Notes: generated by a model from the sequence alone, not told the origin. DNA of 64,000 nt from Faecalibacterium sp. I3-3-33 (GCF_023347295.1 NZ_CP094469.1:1736001-1800000), one strand, 5' to 3'. Shown: positions 51,041 to 60,185, counted from the first letter of the stretch. Numbers and translations: made by a program.

Positions 51041-53752
51041 TTAGTTGTGATCATTAGCTGCTAAATATTTGACCCATACAATCACCGCATTGCCATACCG
51101 TATTCTTGATCCGCTTTTCCATTTTTTAGTAAACTTCTCTTCCAGTTTAATCCCCATTTCATCACTTTTCATGGATGGATTGTTCTCAAGCAAAGACTTT
51201 GCAAACACAATTGTATCCGATTGTTCAATATTAGCAAATGCTTGGGGGAGGCTACAAATAGTATGGACCTCGTCGCCACTTTTTCTTATTGCACGAGCTG
51301 CTACTAAAGCTTCTATCGCATTTCTATAGCCATCTGATTTTAGTTCATTGTAATTTGTTCGCCCAGAATCAATCAAATTGTATGCACAAATCATTTTTTC
51401 AGGAGAAGTTTGCCCCCAAAACAGATTTTGCCCGCCGCTTTGATAACGGCCTCTGCGGCTTCTTGTATCCAAGTTAAATGCAGCAGATTTAGCACTTGGC
51501 GCGCTAATTAAATGTGTCTGGCCTTGAACCTCTTCAAACAAACCTAAGCAAACAAACCAATTATACAGTTTGCTACAATATGTTGCCTTTGTTTTGCCAT
51601 TGATGTTGTTATCGGTATAAATCGTATGAAATATTTTCGTAAAATGTGAATAATTAAAATATTCAAGTCCCAACTTTTTTATTTCCACATATACAGTATG
51701 CTTCTTAAAAATAGCTTGGAGAGTGGAAATAAGCGCCTCTTTAGAGTCCGAAATTATATGTATGGTATTTGAATTTCTTTGTGCAACACCAAACATAACT
51801 GCGTCAATCATTATATTATCGATTGTAGCCGTACTTACAGATAATTCTTTTCCCAATTCCGAAGATGCCAAATCTCCTTTGTCTATTAGGCACGCAAATG
51901 CTCGCATATCTGTTCTAAATTGCTGCTGAGGGATATAATCCAGCATAAGTTCTGGAACAGTCTTATTTAAAACATAATCTCGGAAAATATCCCAGTACAA
52001 TGTCAACTTTGATGCGCGTCGGATTACAATTCTTCCGTTTATCAGAGTTTGCACCATATCGCTACCATATGTTTCTGTAATTGAAAAATAATCTGCCGGC
52101 GAAGATTTAGCAATTTCTATTACGCAAGCGTGCTGGTCTGGCGTTAGTTCAGAAATATCTCTTTCAAATAAGTCTACTATATTAAGCCTTTGACCAATAA
52201 CATAGTCTTGGCTATTTCCGTCGTGTATCAACTTGAAAACATGAATGCACAACTTTTTTAACAACCAAGGGTATCCTTGACATTGTTTGGTCAAGTAATT
52301 GTTTAAAATCGGATTAACAGGCTCTTGCAAATGCCTACCAAAAAGCTTAATAGCGCTTTTAATTTCTGTCGCCTTAAATTGCGACAATTCAAATTCTTTA
52401 CGCCTATCTGCCAAATTCGACCACATATAGTATGCCGGATGATCAGCAGGAATCGTTAAATCTGTTTTCCATGCAAATCCTAAAACTAGTGGACCTTGTA
52501 GCGCATCTATCTCATTGCAAAGGACACGCACATTATCAAAGAGTGGATACAACCCCTTTTGAGAGAACAGCTCTTCAAATTGATCAAATACAATTACTAT
52601 AGTTTTACCTTGTTGTTTTAAATATTCTAATGTCTTTTGAATTGAACTATCATTTAGGTACTGACTTACAGTAGTTGAATTGATGTCCCTCGTTGTAACA
52701 TCTGTAAATCCTTGTGAATCAGCTTCAGAAAAGCAAGATTTAATTGCCATCTCTGCATATCGCGCTGACATAGCGGTACGAACATCTACCGCATACACAA
52801 AAAATTTTTTGGAATACTTTCGGCTTGTTGTCACCTGAGAAGCCAACTTCAATACAACAGAACTTTTTCCCATACCAGATGGTGCCTTTATGGAAAACAA
52901 CCTCGTTCTTGAATTTCCATTGTTAACACTTTCTAAAAAATCCAGTATATCCGATAAGATCTTCTTCCTACCGACAAAATCCTCTGGTCTAGCTGGGCGA
53001 TAATCGCTCCAATCATCACCACTTATTACCGGAACAATATTCCTATATTCTTCGGCAAGCAGTTCTGTTTGCTTAGAGTCGATACTTTCGCTCCCTAGCC
53101 ACTGAAAACTACTAAAACTATTTCTATGGGCCTTCAGATTGTTAAGCTGCTCGGTTGATGTTACTCTTTGGCCATGAACAGCCTCAAATGCAAGAACTGT
53201 TGAAGAAATTTCCAGAGCAGGATCAACAATCGGAATAATCCAGAACATACCGGAGGATGTGCACATTAACATTGCATCATCTCCAGGTACAAATTCACTT
53301 GAAATTAACCCAAGAATCTTGTCCAATGGCTGAATTTGCCTAGATCCAACTAATAAATCTAGAATTCTGTCCTGTGTATAAAAAGACAGTTTTCCTCTTT
53401 CGCTATTTGATTCGTGCTCCCATTCAATTCGTGTACCTTCTGCATCCTTAGACAGGGGCCCTGTCGTAACGAGCCAACAAGCATCAGCTTTGCGCAGCAT
53501 TATGTTTCCTAACAATTTAGTGATGACATCCGCTGGTAAAGCATTCTCATGAGCCTTACACTCAACAAGAATCACTTGATTTGTGATTTTGTGTTTTGCA
53601 TATACATCTATTTCCATCCCGGTTACACGCACTGTTTGGGTAACTTCAAACTGCTGAACCGTCAATATTTGCGCCACCAACCGCTCTAAAATACCGCCTT
53701 TAACAGTTGTGGATTCATCTTCCTTTGTACAAATTTCGATTCTAGTGTTCAT
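51041..53752 (-). CDS. Mrr-like nuclease fused to STAND-type NTPase (candidate antiviral effector)
   Basis: 903 residues. N-terminal PD-(D/E)XK domain of the Mrr type: Glu23 in GGILERLV, Asp49 in EIDVYA, and Glu64-x-Lys66 in VECKA. A linker region precedes the NTPase: Walker A APSGMGKSS near 291, Walker B VIVFDQFEELF near 389 (DxxE as in STAND/NACHT proteins), then helical and winged-helix-like segments to the end (LGKELSVSTATIDNI; SKLYNWFVCLGLFEE). This is the layout of Avs-like sensors, but the C-terminal half is short and not recognised. ATG at 53752 follows GGAGG; Res ends 26 bases before it. AT-rich, unlike its partners. Confidence 0.8.
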   Translation of the reverse strand: MNTRIEICTKEDESTTVKGGILERLVAQILTVQQFEVTQTVRVTGMEIDVYAKHKITNQVILVECKAHENALPADVITKLLGNIMLRKADACWLVTTGPLSKDAEGTRIEWEHESNSERGKLSFYTQDRILDLLVGSRQIQPLDKILGLISSEFVPGDDAMLMCTSSGMFWIIPIVDPALEISSTVLAFEAVHGQRVTSTEQLNNLKAHRNSFSSFQWLGSESIDSKQTELLAEEYRNIVPVISGDDWSDYRPARPEDFVGRKKILSDILDFLESVNNGNSRTRLFSIKAPSGMGKSSVVLKLASQVTTSRKYSKKFFVYAVDVRTAMSARYAEMAIKSCFSEADSQGFTDVTTRDINSTTVSQYLNDSSIQKTLEYLKQQGKTIVIVFDQFEELFSQKGLYPLFDNVRVLCNEIDALQGPLVLGFAWKTDLTIPADHPAYYMWSNLADRRKEFELSQFKATEIKSAIKLFGRHLQEPVNPILNNYLTKQCQGYPWLLKKLCIHVFKLIHDGNSQDYVIGQRLNIVDLFERDISELTPDQHACVIEIAKSSPADYFSITETYGSDMVQTLINGRIVIRRASKLTLYWDIFRDYVLNKTVPELMLDYIPQQQFRTDMRAFACLIDKGDLASSELGKELSVSTATIDNIMIDAVMFGVAQRNSNTIHIISDSKEALISTLQAIFKKHTVYVEIKKLGLEYFNYSHFTKIFHTIYTDNNINGKTKATYCSKLYNWFVCLGLFEEVQGQTHLISAPSAKSAAFNLDTRSRRGRYQSGGQNLFWGQTSPEKMICAYNLIDSGRTNYNELKSDGYRNAIEALVAARAIRKSGDEVHTICSLPQAFANIEQSDTIVFAKSLLENNPSMKSDEMGIKLEEKFTKKWKSGSRIRYGNAVIVWVKYLAANDHN

Positions 53753-53778
53753 GTGTTCCTCCAAATATATCTGGAAAA

Positions 53779-56403
53779 TTATAATCCATTCACGATCTCC
53801 ATAAACCGCTCCAGGGAATACGCTCCCGGATAGTCCGGCTGCTTGGTCTCAAACACCATGTAATACTTGTACTGTTTTCCGGCCAGCTTCGCCCACTGGT
53901 CGCCGATTTTGGCTTTTTCCTTAGATTCATCGTTGTCTAGGTGGTCGCCCTTGGTCTCTACCATCAAAATCTTCCCACTGTGGAGCATCACGATGATGTC
54001 GGGATAGGCGTGAACGGGCCCGTTAATCTGGAAGCCCAGTCTGGAAATATTCCGGTGCCACCACTTGACGTTGCCCAGCTCCGACAGTGCCCACACCACC
54101 TTGAACTCGTACTCGTTCATATCTTCTTCGGCGGTATAGAGCGATTTCGGCACCATCGAGGTAAATGCCGTTGGGGAGATCACCGCAGGCAGCGCATAAT
54201 TGGGCAGGCAGGAAATCTTGTCCTGCTCCAGCCAGGTGTCAAAGACGCTGGAGCGATGCTGGGCAATCAATTCCTTTACCTTTCCCTGAATTTTCACGAC
54301 ATAGGGATACGGCGACTGCTCCAGCTCGGAGAGCTGATCTTCGCTCATGGTGCCGATCACCCGGTCGATGTACTCATCCAGTTCCCGGTCATTGACGCAG
54401 TTCATCTTGGAGAGCTTTTGCTTGATAATGCCCTTGCACAGCGAGAGCCGCTTTTCCGAGGGCTGGGTGTTGAACCACTCCCGGAAAAAGGCGCTGTCGC
54501 CACCAGACAACCGCCATGCCTTTGCGGTGCTGTCTTTGCTATCGTCTACATCCACCCGCGCCATCTCAGCGTTGACGGTAGTGAAATCCACATGAGCGTC
54601 TTTGTCCCGCAGAGAGAAACCACCCTCTAAATGTTCCAGTTCCAGGGTTTCATGAGCTTCCGAAAACAGACTGGGGCCAGTCTCCAGCATAAATTGGGGG
54701 AAGCGCAAGGCAGCGGCTTCGTCTGCAAATTCCTCATTCATTCGGAACTGATTCATTTTGTCGCGCACCTCCGATGGAGCCTGGCTCAAAGCAGTGTTAT
54801 CGGCCTGGTTGATCTCGTCCTCATAGGTTTTATTCTGTTGCAGGGCCTGTGACAGCATGGGATCGGACTGCATAGTTCCATCCTGCACGGATTGCTCTGC
54901 CTCATGTGTTGCCGCTTCAAAACGCGCCTTCAAATCCGAGCCGTCTACCTTCGGCAGATCTGGTTCGTCAGCGGGAGGGGGGACAATGGGAAGCTGCTCC
55001 GGTTCCTGTGTGGGTGCAGCTGTAATGGGAACGTCCACATCCTGTGCCCGGTAGTCACGCCTGCTGAAACCGGCGCTGTTCAGCCCGGCCACAACCTTCT
55101 CCAGCGTTTGGTGGAAGTCTGCGGAAGATGTGATGACATAGGAGAGATTCAGCACTTCACTGCTGTTCTTCTGCGTGTAGGGTAACCGAAGTACACGCCC
55201 CAAAATCTGCTCCACATCCACGGTAGAAGTGCGGTTTGCCACCGTGGCCAACACATAGGCAAAGGGGCAGTCCCAGCCCTCTTTCAGGGCGTTGACGGTA
55301 ATGATGTACCGGATGGGGCAGTCTGGGGACAGCAAGTCCACATTTTTCAGCTCGTCTTTATCGCCGGTTTTGATGGCGATTTCCTTTTCGGGAATGCCGC
55401 CATCCACCAGCGTTTTCTTGATTTTTTCATATGTGGTGCTATCTGCATTGTTGCGGGGCTGTGCCTGGAACAGAACGATGGGACGAATATAGCGCCCGCT
55501 GGTTTCCTGCTCCCGTTTGGCCTGTGCCTCCAGCTTGGCACGAATGGTGATAGCATCCCCATATACATCTGCCTGAGACTTACGGTTATAGACAATGACC
55601 GGCAGCTTGACCATGTTGGCCTTTTTCAGCCGTGCGGCGTCTACAAAAGAGATGATGTTGCTTTTCTTCTTGGGTGTGGCGGTCAGGTCAAACACAAAGC
55701 TGGGATTGAAGTTTTGCAGCATTTCCACGCTCAAATCCGAAGTGGCATGGTGGCTCTCGTCCACGATGACCATCGGATTCAGATAGCGGATTACCTGGAT
55801 CAACGCCGTCTCATCGGTATCGGCCAGCAGAACGGACGGATCATCCATCCACTTTGCAAACTCGGCCAGATAACCGTTCTCCTGATAGGCTTTGCGCCCC
55901 TCCTTTTTGCTGGTGCGGAAGGAATCATAGCTGAGCACAAACAAAGAAAGCTGTTCTGTCACGGCGGAAGGGGTGAAGTTCTGCCCCATGAGAGCCTGCT
56001 CCTTGGAATATACCTGCACCCGCCCGCCAAAATCCACATCCAGCCGCTGGCGGTAGGGATGGTCGGGATTTTCCAGCGCCTTGCGTGTCTGAGTCAGAAT
56101 GGCATCGGAGGGCACCAACCACACCACGGCTTTGGCCCGGCGCTGGGGCATGGCGTCAAAAATCGTCCGCAGAGAACTGGCGGCAATATAGGTCTTGCCG
56201 CCGCCGGTGGGCACCTTGGCGCACACATGGGGCACACCGGGAAGTACATTCACATAATTCGGCATACCGCCGAAGCCCACCAGAACATTCTTTTCGTTCC
56301 AGAGGGTCTGATACGCCTTTGCCGGGCTTTGCAGCTCCACCACCAGCTCCAGATAGCGTGCAAGATCGGCAATGACTTCTTTCTGATAAGATTTCAGTTC
56401 CAT
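53779..56403 (-). CDS. Type III restriction enzyme Res subunit
   Basis: 874 residues. Superfamily 2 translocase and nuclease that with Mod cuts DNA holding two inversely placed unmethylated sites. Motif I VPTGGGKT at 64-71, motif II VDESHH near 215, motif III LTATP, motif VI EQILGRVLRLPY near 400, and C-terminal PD-(D/E)XK with YPDIIVM near 803 and VETKGD near 818. A charged linker (about 460-560) separates helicase and nuclease. All key residues are present. It starts 14 bases after Mod. Confidence 0.94.
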   Translation of the reverse strand: MELKSYQKEVIADLARYLELVVELQSPAKAYQTLWNEKNVLVGFGGMPNYVNVLPGVPHVCAKVPTGGGKTYIAASSLRTIFDAMPQRRAKAVVWLVPSDAILTQTRKALENPDHPYRQRLDVDFGGRVQVYSKEQALMGQNFTPSAVTEQLSLFVLSYDSFRTSKKEGRKAYQENGYLAEFAKWMDDPSVLLADTDETALIQVIRYLNPMVIVDESHHATSDLSVEMLQNFNPSFVFDLTATPKKKSNIISFVDAARLKKANMVKLPVIVYNRKSQADVYGDAITIRAKLEAQAKREQETSGRYIRPIVLFQAQPRNNADSTTYEKIKKTLVDGGIPEKEIAIKTGDKDELKNVDLLSPDCPIRYIITVNALKEGWDCPFAYVLATVANRTSTVDVEQILGRVLRLPYTQKNSSEVLNLSYVITSSADFHQTLEKVVAGLNSAGFSRRDYRAQDVDVPITAAPTQEPEQLPIVPPPADEPDLPKVDGSDLKARFEAATHEAEQSVQDGTMQSDPMLSQALQQNKTYEDEINQADNTALSQAPSEVRDKMNQFRMNEEFADEAAALRFPQFMLETGPSLFSEAHETLELEHLEGGFSLRDKDAHVDFTTVNAEMARVDVDDSKDSTAKAWRLSGGDSAFFREWFNTQPSEKRLSLCKGIIKQKLSKMNCVNDRELDEYIDRVIGTMSEDQLSELEQSPYPYVVKIQGKVKELIAQHRSSVFDTWLEQDKISCLPNYALPAVISPTAFTSMVPKSLYTAEEDMNEYEFKVVWALSELGNVKWWHRNISRLGFQINGPVHAYPDIIVMLHSGKILMVETKGDHLDNDESKEKAKIGDQWAKLAGKQYKYYMVFETKQPDYPGAYSLERFMEIVNGL

Positions 56404-56417
56404 TTCTTCACGCTCCT

Positions 56418-58001
56418 TTACAGCCTGGCAATGTCCCGAGGAATTTTCTTAAAGGTGATGTTATGCTTGCGCAGGGTCTCCTGCGGGATGGCGCATAGGT
56501 CGGCATAGATGGTGTAGCCCTCGGCTTTGGTCTGGACAGTAGCTAAAAAAGCATGGTCCAGGGTAGTGACACGTTCCCGCTCATAATAGAAGTAATAGGC
56601 GGTGTTGCGACACAGGCCCATGAAGTAAGGCTCGTCCGTGGGCTGTTCGGCGGGCCGGTGCTCTTTGGTCTCCATGTAGTAGACGTATTCCCGGATTTTT
56701 TGCGGGCCTACTTCTTCGTTGAGGTTGCCGTCCGGCAGCAGAAGCACAGGCCCCAGCTCATAGTAGCTGAAATTGCCTCCAGTACCTCCCGCGGCTTTTT
56801 TGCCCTCGCCGTAGCCGCCAATTACTCGTTTTACACGCTCGGCGGTGATGCTGTCGGCGTAGTCCATCATTTCCACCAGAATAAATTTGCGGTTGCCGCC
56901 GTCGGCCTTGTTCATGTTCAGCACAGCATGGGCAGTAGTGCCAGAACCGGCGAAAGAATCGAGAACTATATCATTATCTGTAGCTATCCATTTTACAATT
57001 CTATCCAGTAACAAAATGCTTTTTTCTGTATCAAATCCAGCATATGAGCCAGACAAAAGAATGTCCATCCAGTTGTCGCTCAATAGTTTTCCTGATTGTG
57101 GTGGGACATAATACTGAATCGTACCCGTTTCATTCATTCGGACAAAATCTAGTTTTTCATTTGTTGCCATCAGATGTTCAATATAGTAGTCATCAATGGA
57201 TATCTTATCTGCATATTCGGAAAGAAATTTTTCATAATTTCTAGTTGCTTTGCTGGCTCTTGTTTTTTCCCATCTCCATTGACCTTTTTCTGGGCAGTAT
57301 CCAAAAATTTCATATCGCATAGTAGGTCTATCTGTTCCACGCCAAAACGTATCCCATTTCCCTGCTTTTTCAATTTCAAAGTCTTTGGAAAGTTTAGGAA
57401 GTTTAGCTTGAGGATTCTTAGAATACAAGTAAATATACTCATGCCCTAATGACAACGCCTGCACAGTTTCAAACTGGGCCTGAACATTTTTTATACCTCG
57501 ACGCACAGAAATACAATTTCTAAAATTTGCAACCCCAAATATTTCATCCATTATACATTTGAGATTTGCATATTCAAAAACATCAATGCTTACAAAAATA
57601 AATCCATCTTCTGCCAACAGCCGTTGCAACAGCTTCAAGCGAGGGTACATCATGCACAGCCACTTATCGTGCCGGGAAAGGTCCTCTCCTTCTCTGCCCA
57701 CCACTTCACCCAGCCACTTTTTGATCTTGGGGTCATTGACGTTATCGTTATACACCCAGCCTTCGTTGCCGGTATTGTACGGTGGATCAATGTAGATGCA
57801 CTTCACCTTGCCCTCATACTGTGGCAGCAGAGCTTTCAATGCCTCCAGATTGTCGCCGTGGATAATCATGTTTTCGCTGCCGTTGTCCTCGGCGTGCTGT
57901 CCGGCTTCGTCATAGCTGTATTGGCGCTCCAGCACCCGGTAAGGCACCTCCTGGTGGTGGTTTACCACTTTATCTTTTCCAATCCATTCAAGTGTTGGCA
58001 T
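56418..58001 (-). CDS. Type III modification subunit Mod (adenine-N6 methyltransferase)
   Basis: 527 residues. Beta-class methylase: DPPYNTG at 72-78 before the SAM motif DSFAGSGTTAHAVL near 348. The middle part (about 160-290, target recognition) is AT-richer than the flanks, as expected for a domain exchanged between alleles. The recognised sequence cannot be read from the protein. It modifies self DNA and gives Res its specificity. ATG at 58001 has GGAGA upstream. Confidence 0.94.
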   Translation of the reverse strand: MPTLEWIGKDKVVNHHQEVPYRVLERQYSYDEAGQHAEDNGSENMIIHGDNLEALKALLPQYEGKVKCIYIDPPYNTGNEGWVYNDNVNDPKIKKWLGEVVGREGEDLSRHDKWLCMMYPRLKLLQRLLAEDGFIFVSIDVFEYANLKCIMDEIFGVANFRNCISVRRGIKNVQAQFETVQALSLGHEYIYLYSKNPQAKLPKLSKDFEIEKAGKWDTFWRGTDRPTMRYEIFGYCPEKGQWRWEKTRASKATRNYEKFLSEYADKISIDDYYIEHLMATNEKLDFVRMNETGTIQYYVPPQSGKLLSDNWMDILLSGSYAGFDTEKSILLLDRIVKWIATDNDIVLDSFAGSGTTAHAVLNMNKADGGNRKFILVEMMDYADSITAERVKRVIGGYGEGKKAAGGTGGNFSYYELGPVLLLPDGNLNEEVGPQKIREYVYYMETKEHRPAEQPTDEPYFMGLCRNTAYYFYYERERVTTLDHAFLATVQTKAEGYTIYADLCAIPQETLRKHNITFKKIPRDIARL

Positions 58002-58019
58002 ATTGGCTCTCCATTCGAT

Positions 58020-58454
58020 TTACAAAAGATTTAGCTGTGCCTCGGTGAATATTCCACTTTCCCTCAGCAACTTTTTCAGGTACTCTTTATATGTCTCACT
58101 GACTGCGGCACGAACTGCCTCTTTCAGGTATACGATTCCAACCATAATTTGAAGCTGCCGGTCAAGCTCCTGCAAATTAACCTCAGCATAGAACTCCGCA
58201 TTTACTTGGTAGACGCAAACTCCGGTAAGAAAGGTTGTGTTATTGATAAATAAACTGTATTCTTTCAGATATTCCTGCAAAACTGTCCATTTTCTGCTCT
58301 TATCTTGTGTTTGAATTGCAGAAACGGCCTTTGATGCTTTTTGATCCGCCATGATGACTGTATGGGTTATTTCCGCGGCCTTTTTTACGTACCCTATCAT
58401 TTTGGTGGCATTTTCTTGCGCTTGAAAATCTATTTTTTGATCCATATCAAACAT
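58020..58454 (-). CDS. Unknown small helical protein of the type III R-M operon
   Basis: 144 residues, not recognised. Mostly amphipathic helix, no Cys pair motif, no membrane helix, no HTH. Starts MFDMDQKIDFQAQENATKM and ends LLRESGIFTEAQLNLL. It lies 18 bases before mod and after a broken XRE gene, all on one strand, so it belongs to the operon. It may be an accessory or control protein; nothing in the sequence shows which. ATG at 58454 follows AGGAG by ten bases. Confidence 0.7.
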   Translation of the reverse strand: MFDMDQKIDFQAQENATKMIGYVKKAAEITHTVIMADQKASKAVSAIQTQDKSRKWTVLQEYLKEYSLFINNTTFLTGVCVYQVNAEFYAEVNLQELDRQLQIMVGIVYLKEAVRAAVSETYKEYLKKLLRESGIFTEAQLNLL

Positions 58455-58484
58455 CTTAAGAAATCTCCTATGCGATAAATATAC

Positions 58485-58691
58485 TTATACCTGGGGAAGT
58501 AAATCGATAATATCCCCAATATTGACACCCAATACGGCACAGATTTTCCCCAGCGTTTCTAGGGTTACTTCTTCGTCGCGGTTTAGCTTTGTCATGGTGT
58601 TGGGGGCGATTCTCGCCGCACGGCGTAAGTCTGCCTTGCTCATTTTACGATCAATGAGCAGTTTCTAGAGCTTATTGTAAGAAATGGCCAT
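58485..58691 (-). pseudogene. XRE/HTH regulator interrupted by an amber codon
   Basis: Frame of 68 residues from ATG at 58691 (GGAGG upstream) to TAA at 58485: MAISYNKL, TAG at 58665-58667, then KLLIDRKMSKADLRRAARIA and DIIDLLP. Related small Cro/C.-type regulators read Trp at this place (YxKLWKLLIDR), so TGG has become TAG. Translation could restart at an internal ATG (MSKADL) but with no good site. It sits at the head of the defence operon, where a controller protein is expected. Confidence 0.85.
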
Positions 58692-58725
58692 ATGGGTACC
58701 TCCGGTCAGAGAATTCGACGCTTTT

Positions 58726-58754
58726 ATTATACCAGATACAGGAATTCAGAACAA
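58726..58754 (-). promoter_or_regulatory. Promoter of the defence operon
   Basis: Minus-strand TTGTTC (58749-58754), 17 bases, TATAAT (58726-58731), 35 bases before the broken regulator. Flanking GAATTC words at 58711 and 58742 form a loose inverted repeat. Confidence 0.75.
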
Positions 58755-58844
58755 CAGATTTTCGCATCTCAATACGAAAATATCCAACTCAAATTTATCA
58801 GTCAGCAAGGCTTTCCGTTCACCTTTTCCCAGTCACTACTGACC

Positions 58845-58897
58845 AAAACAGGCACAGAAATCTGCCCGCCACCCGGGCAAATCTCTGTGCCTGTTTT
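58845..58897. terminator. Long near-perfect hairpin terminator
   Basis: AAAACAGGCACAGAAATCTG pairs (one or two mismatches) with AAATCTCTGTGCCTGTTTT, and CCC/GGG close the loop. A and T runs flank it, so it can work in both directions. It separates the defence operon from the oriT-like region. Confidence 0.85.
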
Positions 58898-59047
58898 ACC
58901 TGTTCGGGCAGGAGCGTATCTATCGTGTGGGAGCAGGATGGATTGCCACTGCATGGACAGGCGGGGCGTCCAGAGGGGCAAAGCCCCTTTGGCTCTGGGT
59001 TTCCAATAGGGGGCGGGTAGCACCCCTGTTGGCACACGATTTTGCTT

Positions 59048-59075
59048 GCAAAGTCTAGTGTGTTATACCTTTTGC
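59048..59075. other. Candidate MOBV (pMV158/RSA-type) origin of transfer
   Basis: The segment 59056-59068 reads TAGTGTGTTATAC, matching the MobM-family nick region remembered from pMV158 (TAGTGTG/TTA) and RSA sites of Pre/Mob plasmids and Tn4451-type elements. It lies in an imperfect inverted repeat GCAAAGtcTA...TTATACcTTTTGC. The predicted nick is between 59062 and 59063. No relaxase gene is within the window. Confidence 0.65.
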
Positions 59076-59303
59076 GACCGCTGGCGCTGGAAAGGGGCTG
59101 TCCCACGCCAGACAGACCGTTTTCAGTGGCAGCAGAACAGGCGGATTTTGTGGGCTGTAAGATACACAAAATGAAGGATTTGCCATGAGCAAAATCCGGC
59201 TGTTCGGGTGTAGGTGGCGCAGAAAACCTTGTAGCTGTGCGAAAAGTTTTTCTGTGTCAACGGGGGCGCAAGAGGTATATAAAAACCCGCCGCAGCGACA
59301 CGC

Positions 59304-60131
59304 TTAATTTTCCCTATCCAAGGGGAGCTCAAGAACTTGCTTGGCAAGCTGCTGGAACAGTTCTGAAGTATTCTCGTCTATTGTGATCATCGTTCCTATG
59401 TAGGCAGTAATGGCTGTTGACACATCATCGGCTGTCAATTCAGATTGTGGCTTGTCCGGTAATGCGGCACGAATCCCCTTTACTGCTTCTGCTGTAGCAA
59501 CCGCTCCACTGGGTTGCTCCTCTGCCATGTTCTCTTTTACATCCCGAATGATCTTCATCAATATGTTTTTGATTTTCTCTATGTCTGCTTCATTACTCTG
59601 AATTTTGCTGGAGTTCAGAAAACTCAGGCCTTTTATCATTTCCGTTCGCTTTGAAGGATCGGCGCTCATCAGCTCTGCAAGAGGATCAGTGGCAAGGTCA
59701 ACAATCTGGTTTCTTGCCATGATATCATTTGCAACGGTATTGCTGAAATAGTTTTTCATCAAAGCACAAAGTTTTGGGAACTGGTCATGCTCCAAAAGCC
59801 TGTTTAACACATCGGGGTCAATCGTCTTCAAAATCAGCCTGCGGATTACTTCCTCTGATAATCCCAGCTGGGAAATATCATAGCTTTTCGGTACGCTAAT
59901 GGGCGTAAGGCAAAGTAGATAATCTGTTGAAACATGGAATACCTTAGCCAGCGAGACTAACAAAGCGCTGCCAATATTTGTGGTTTCTCCACTCTCCAAA
60001 CGGCTGATCTGAGAGTGAGCAACAAATATTTTGTCTGCCAGTTCTTTTTGGCTCTATCCCCTGTCCTGGCGTAATAGGCGGACACGGTACGCAGTGGTAT
60101 TTTCCTGCTCATCGTCATAGTTCTTCTTCAT
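59304..60131 (-). pseudogene. XRE family regulator (276 codons) interrupted by an amber codon
   Basis: ATG at 60131 (GGGAGG eight bases upstream) opens MKKNYDDEQ and YRVRLLRQDRG, then TAG at 60054-60056, then SQKELADKIFVAHSQISRLE and a 231-residue remainder. HTH proteins of this type read GWSQKELA, so Trp codon TGG is again TAG. The HTH is split at its first helix. The C-terminal part (about 80-276) is helical and unrecognised. The downstream frame has no good start, so a functional product would need readthrough. Confidence 0.85.
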
Positions 60132-60156
60132 GTGCAACGCCTCCCAACCTACTATC

Positions 60157-60185
60157 ATTATAAACCACCCTGTGCAAATTTGCAA
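60157..60185 (-). promoter_or_regulatory. Promoter and palindromic operator of the XRE gene
   Basis: Minus-strand TTGCAA (60180-60185), 17 bases, TATAAT (60157-60162). The perfect 12-base palindrome TGCAAATTTGCA (60173-60184) overlaps the -35 box and would suit autoregulation by the HTH protein. Confidence 0.75.

Larger units (their letters stand above)
58755..59303. other. Non-coding region with terminator and inverted repeats
   Basis: About 550 bases without a credible gene; short frames lack ribosome binding sites. Contents: the strong terminator at 58845-58897, a GGGGCAAAGCCCC-type palindrome near 58977-58989, a candidate oriT at 59048-59075, and a CTGGCG/CGCCAG stem at 59081-59112. Confidence 0.6.

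Noticed and set aside
58755..59303. Short frames of 77-116 codons on both strands
   Set aside because: They cross terminator hairpins and inverted repeats, lack ribosome sites and show no family likeness.
58665..60056. TAG as pyrrolysine or a general recoding of amber
   Set aside because: No pyl genes seen and only two genes affected; kept as an open amber question rather than claimed.
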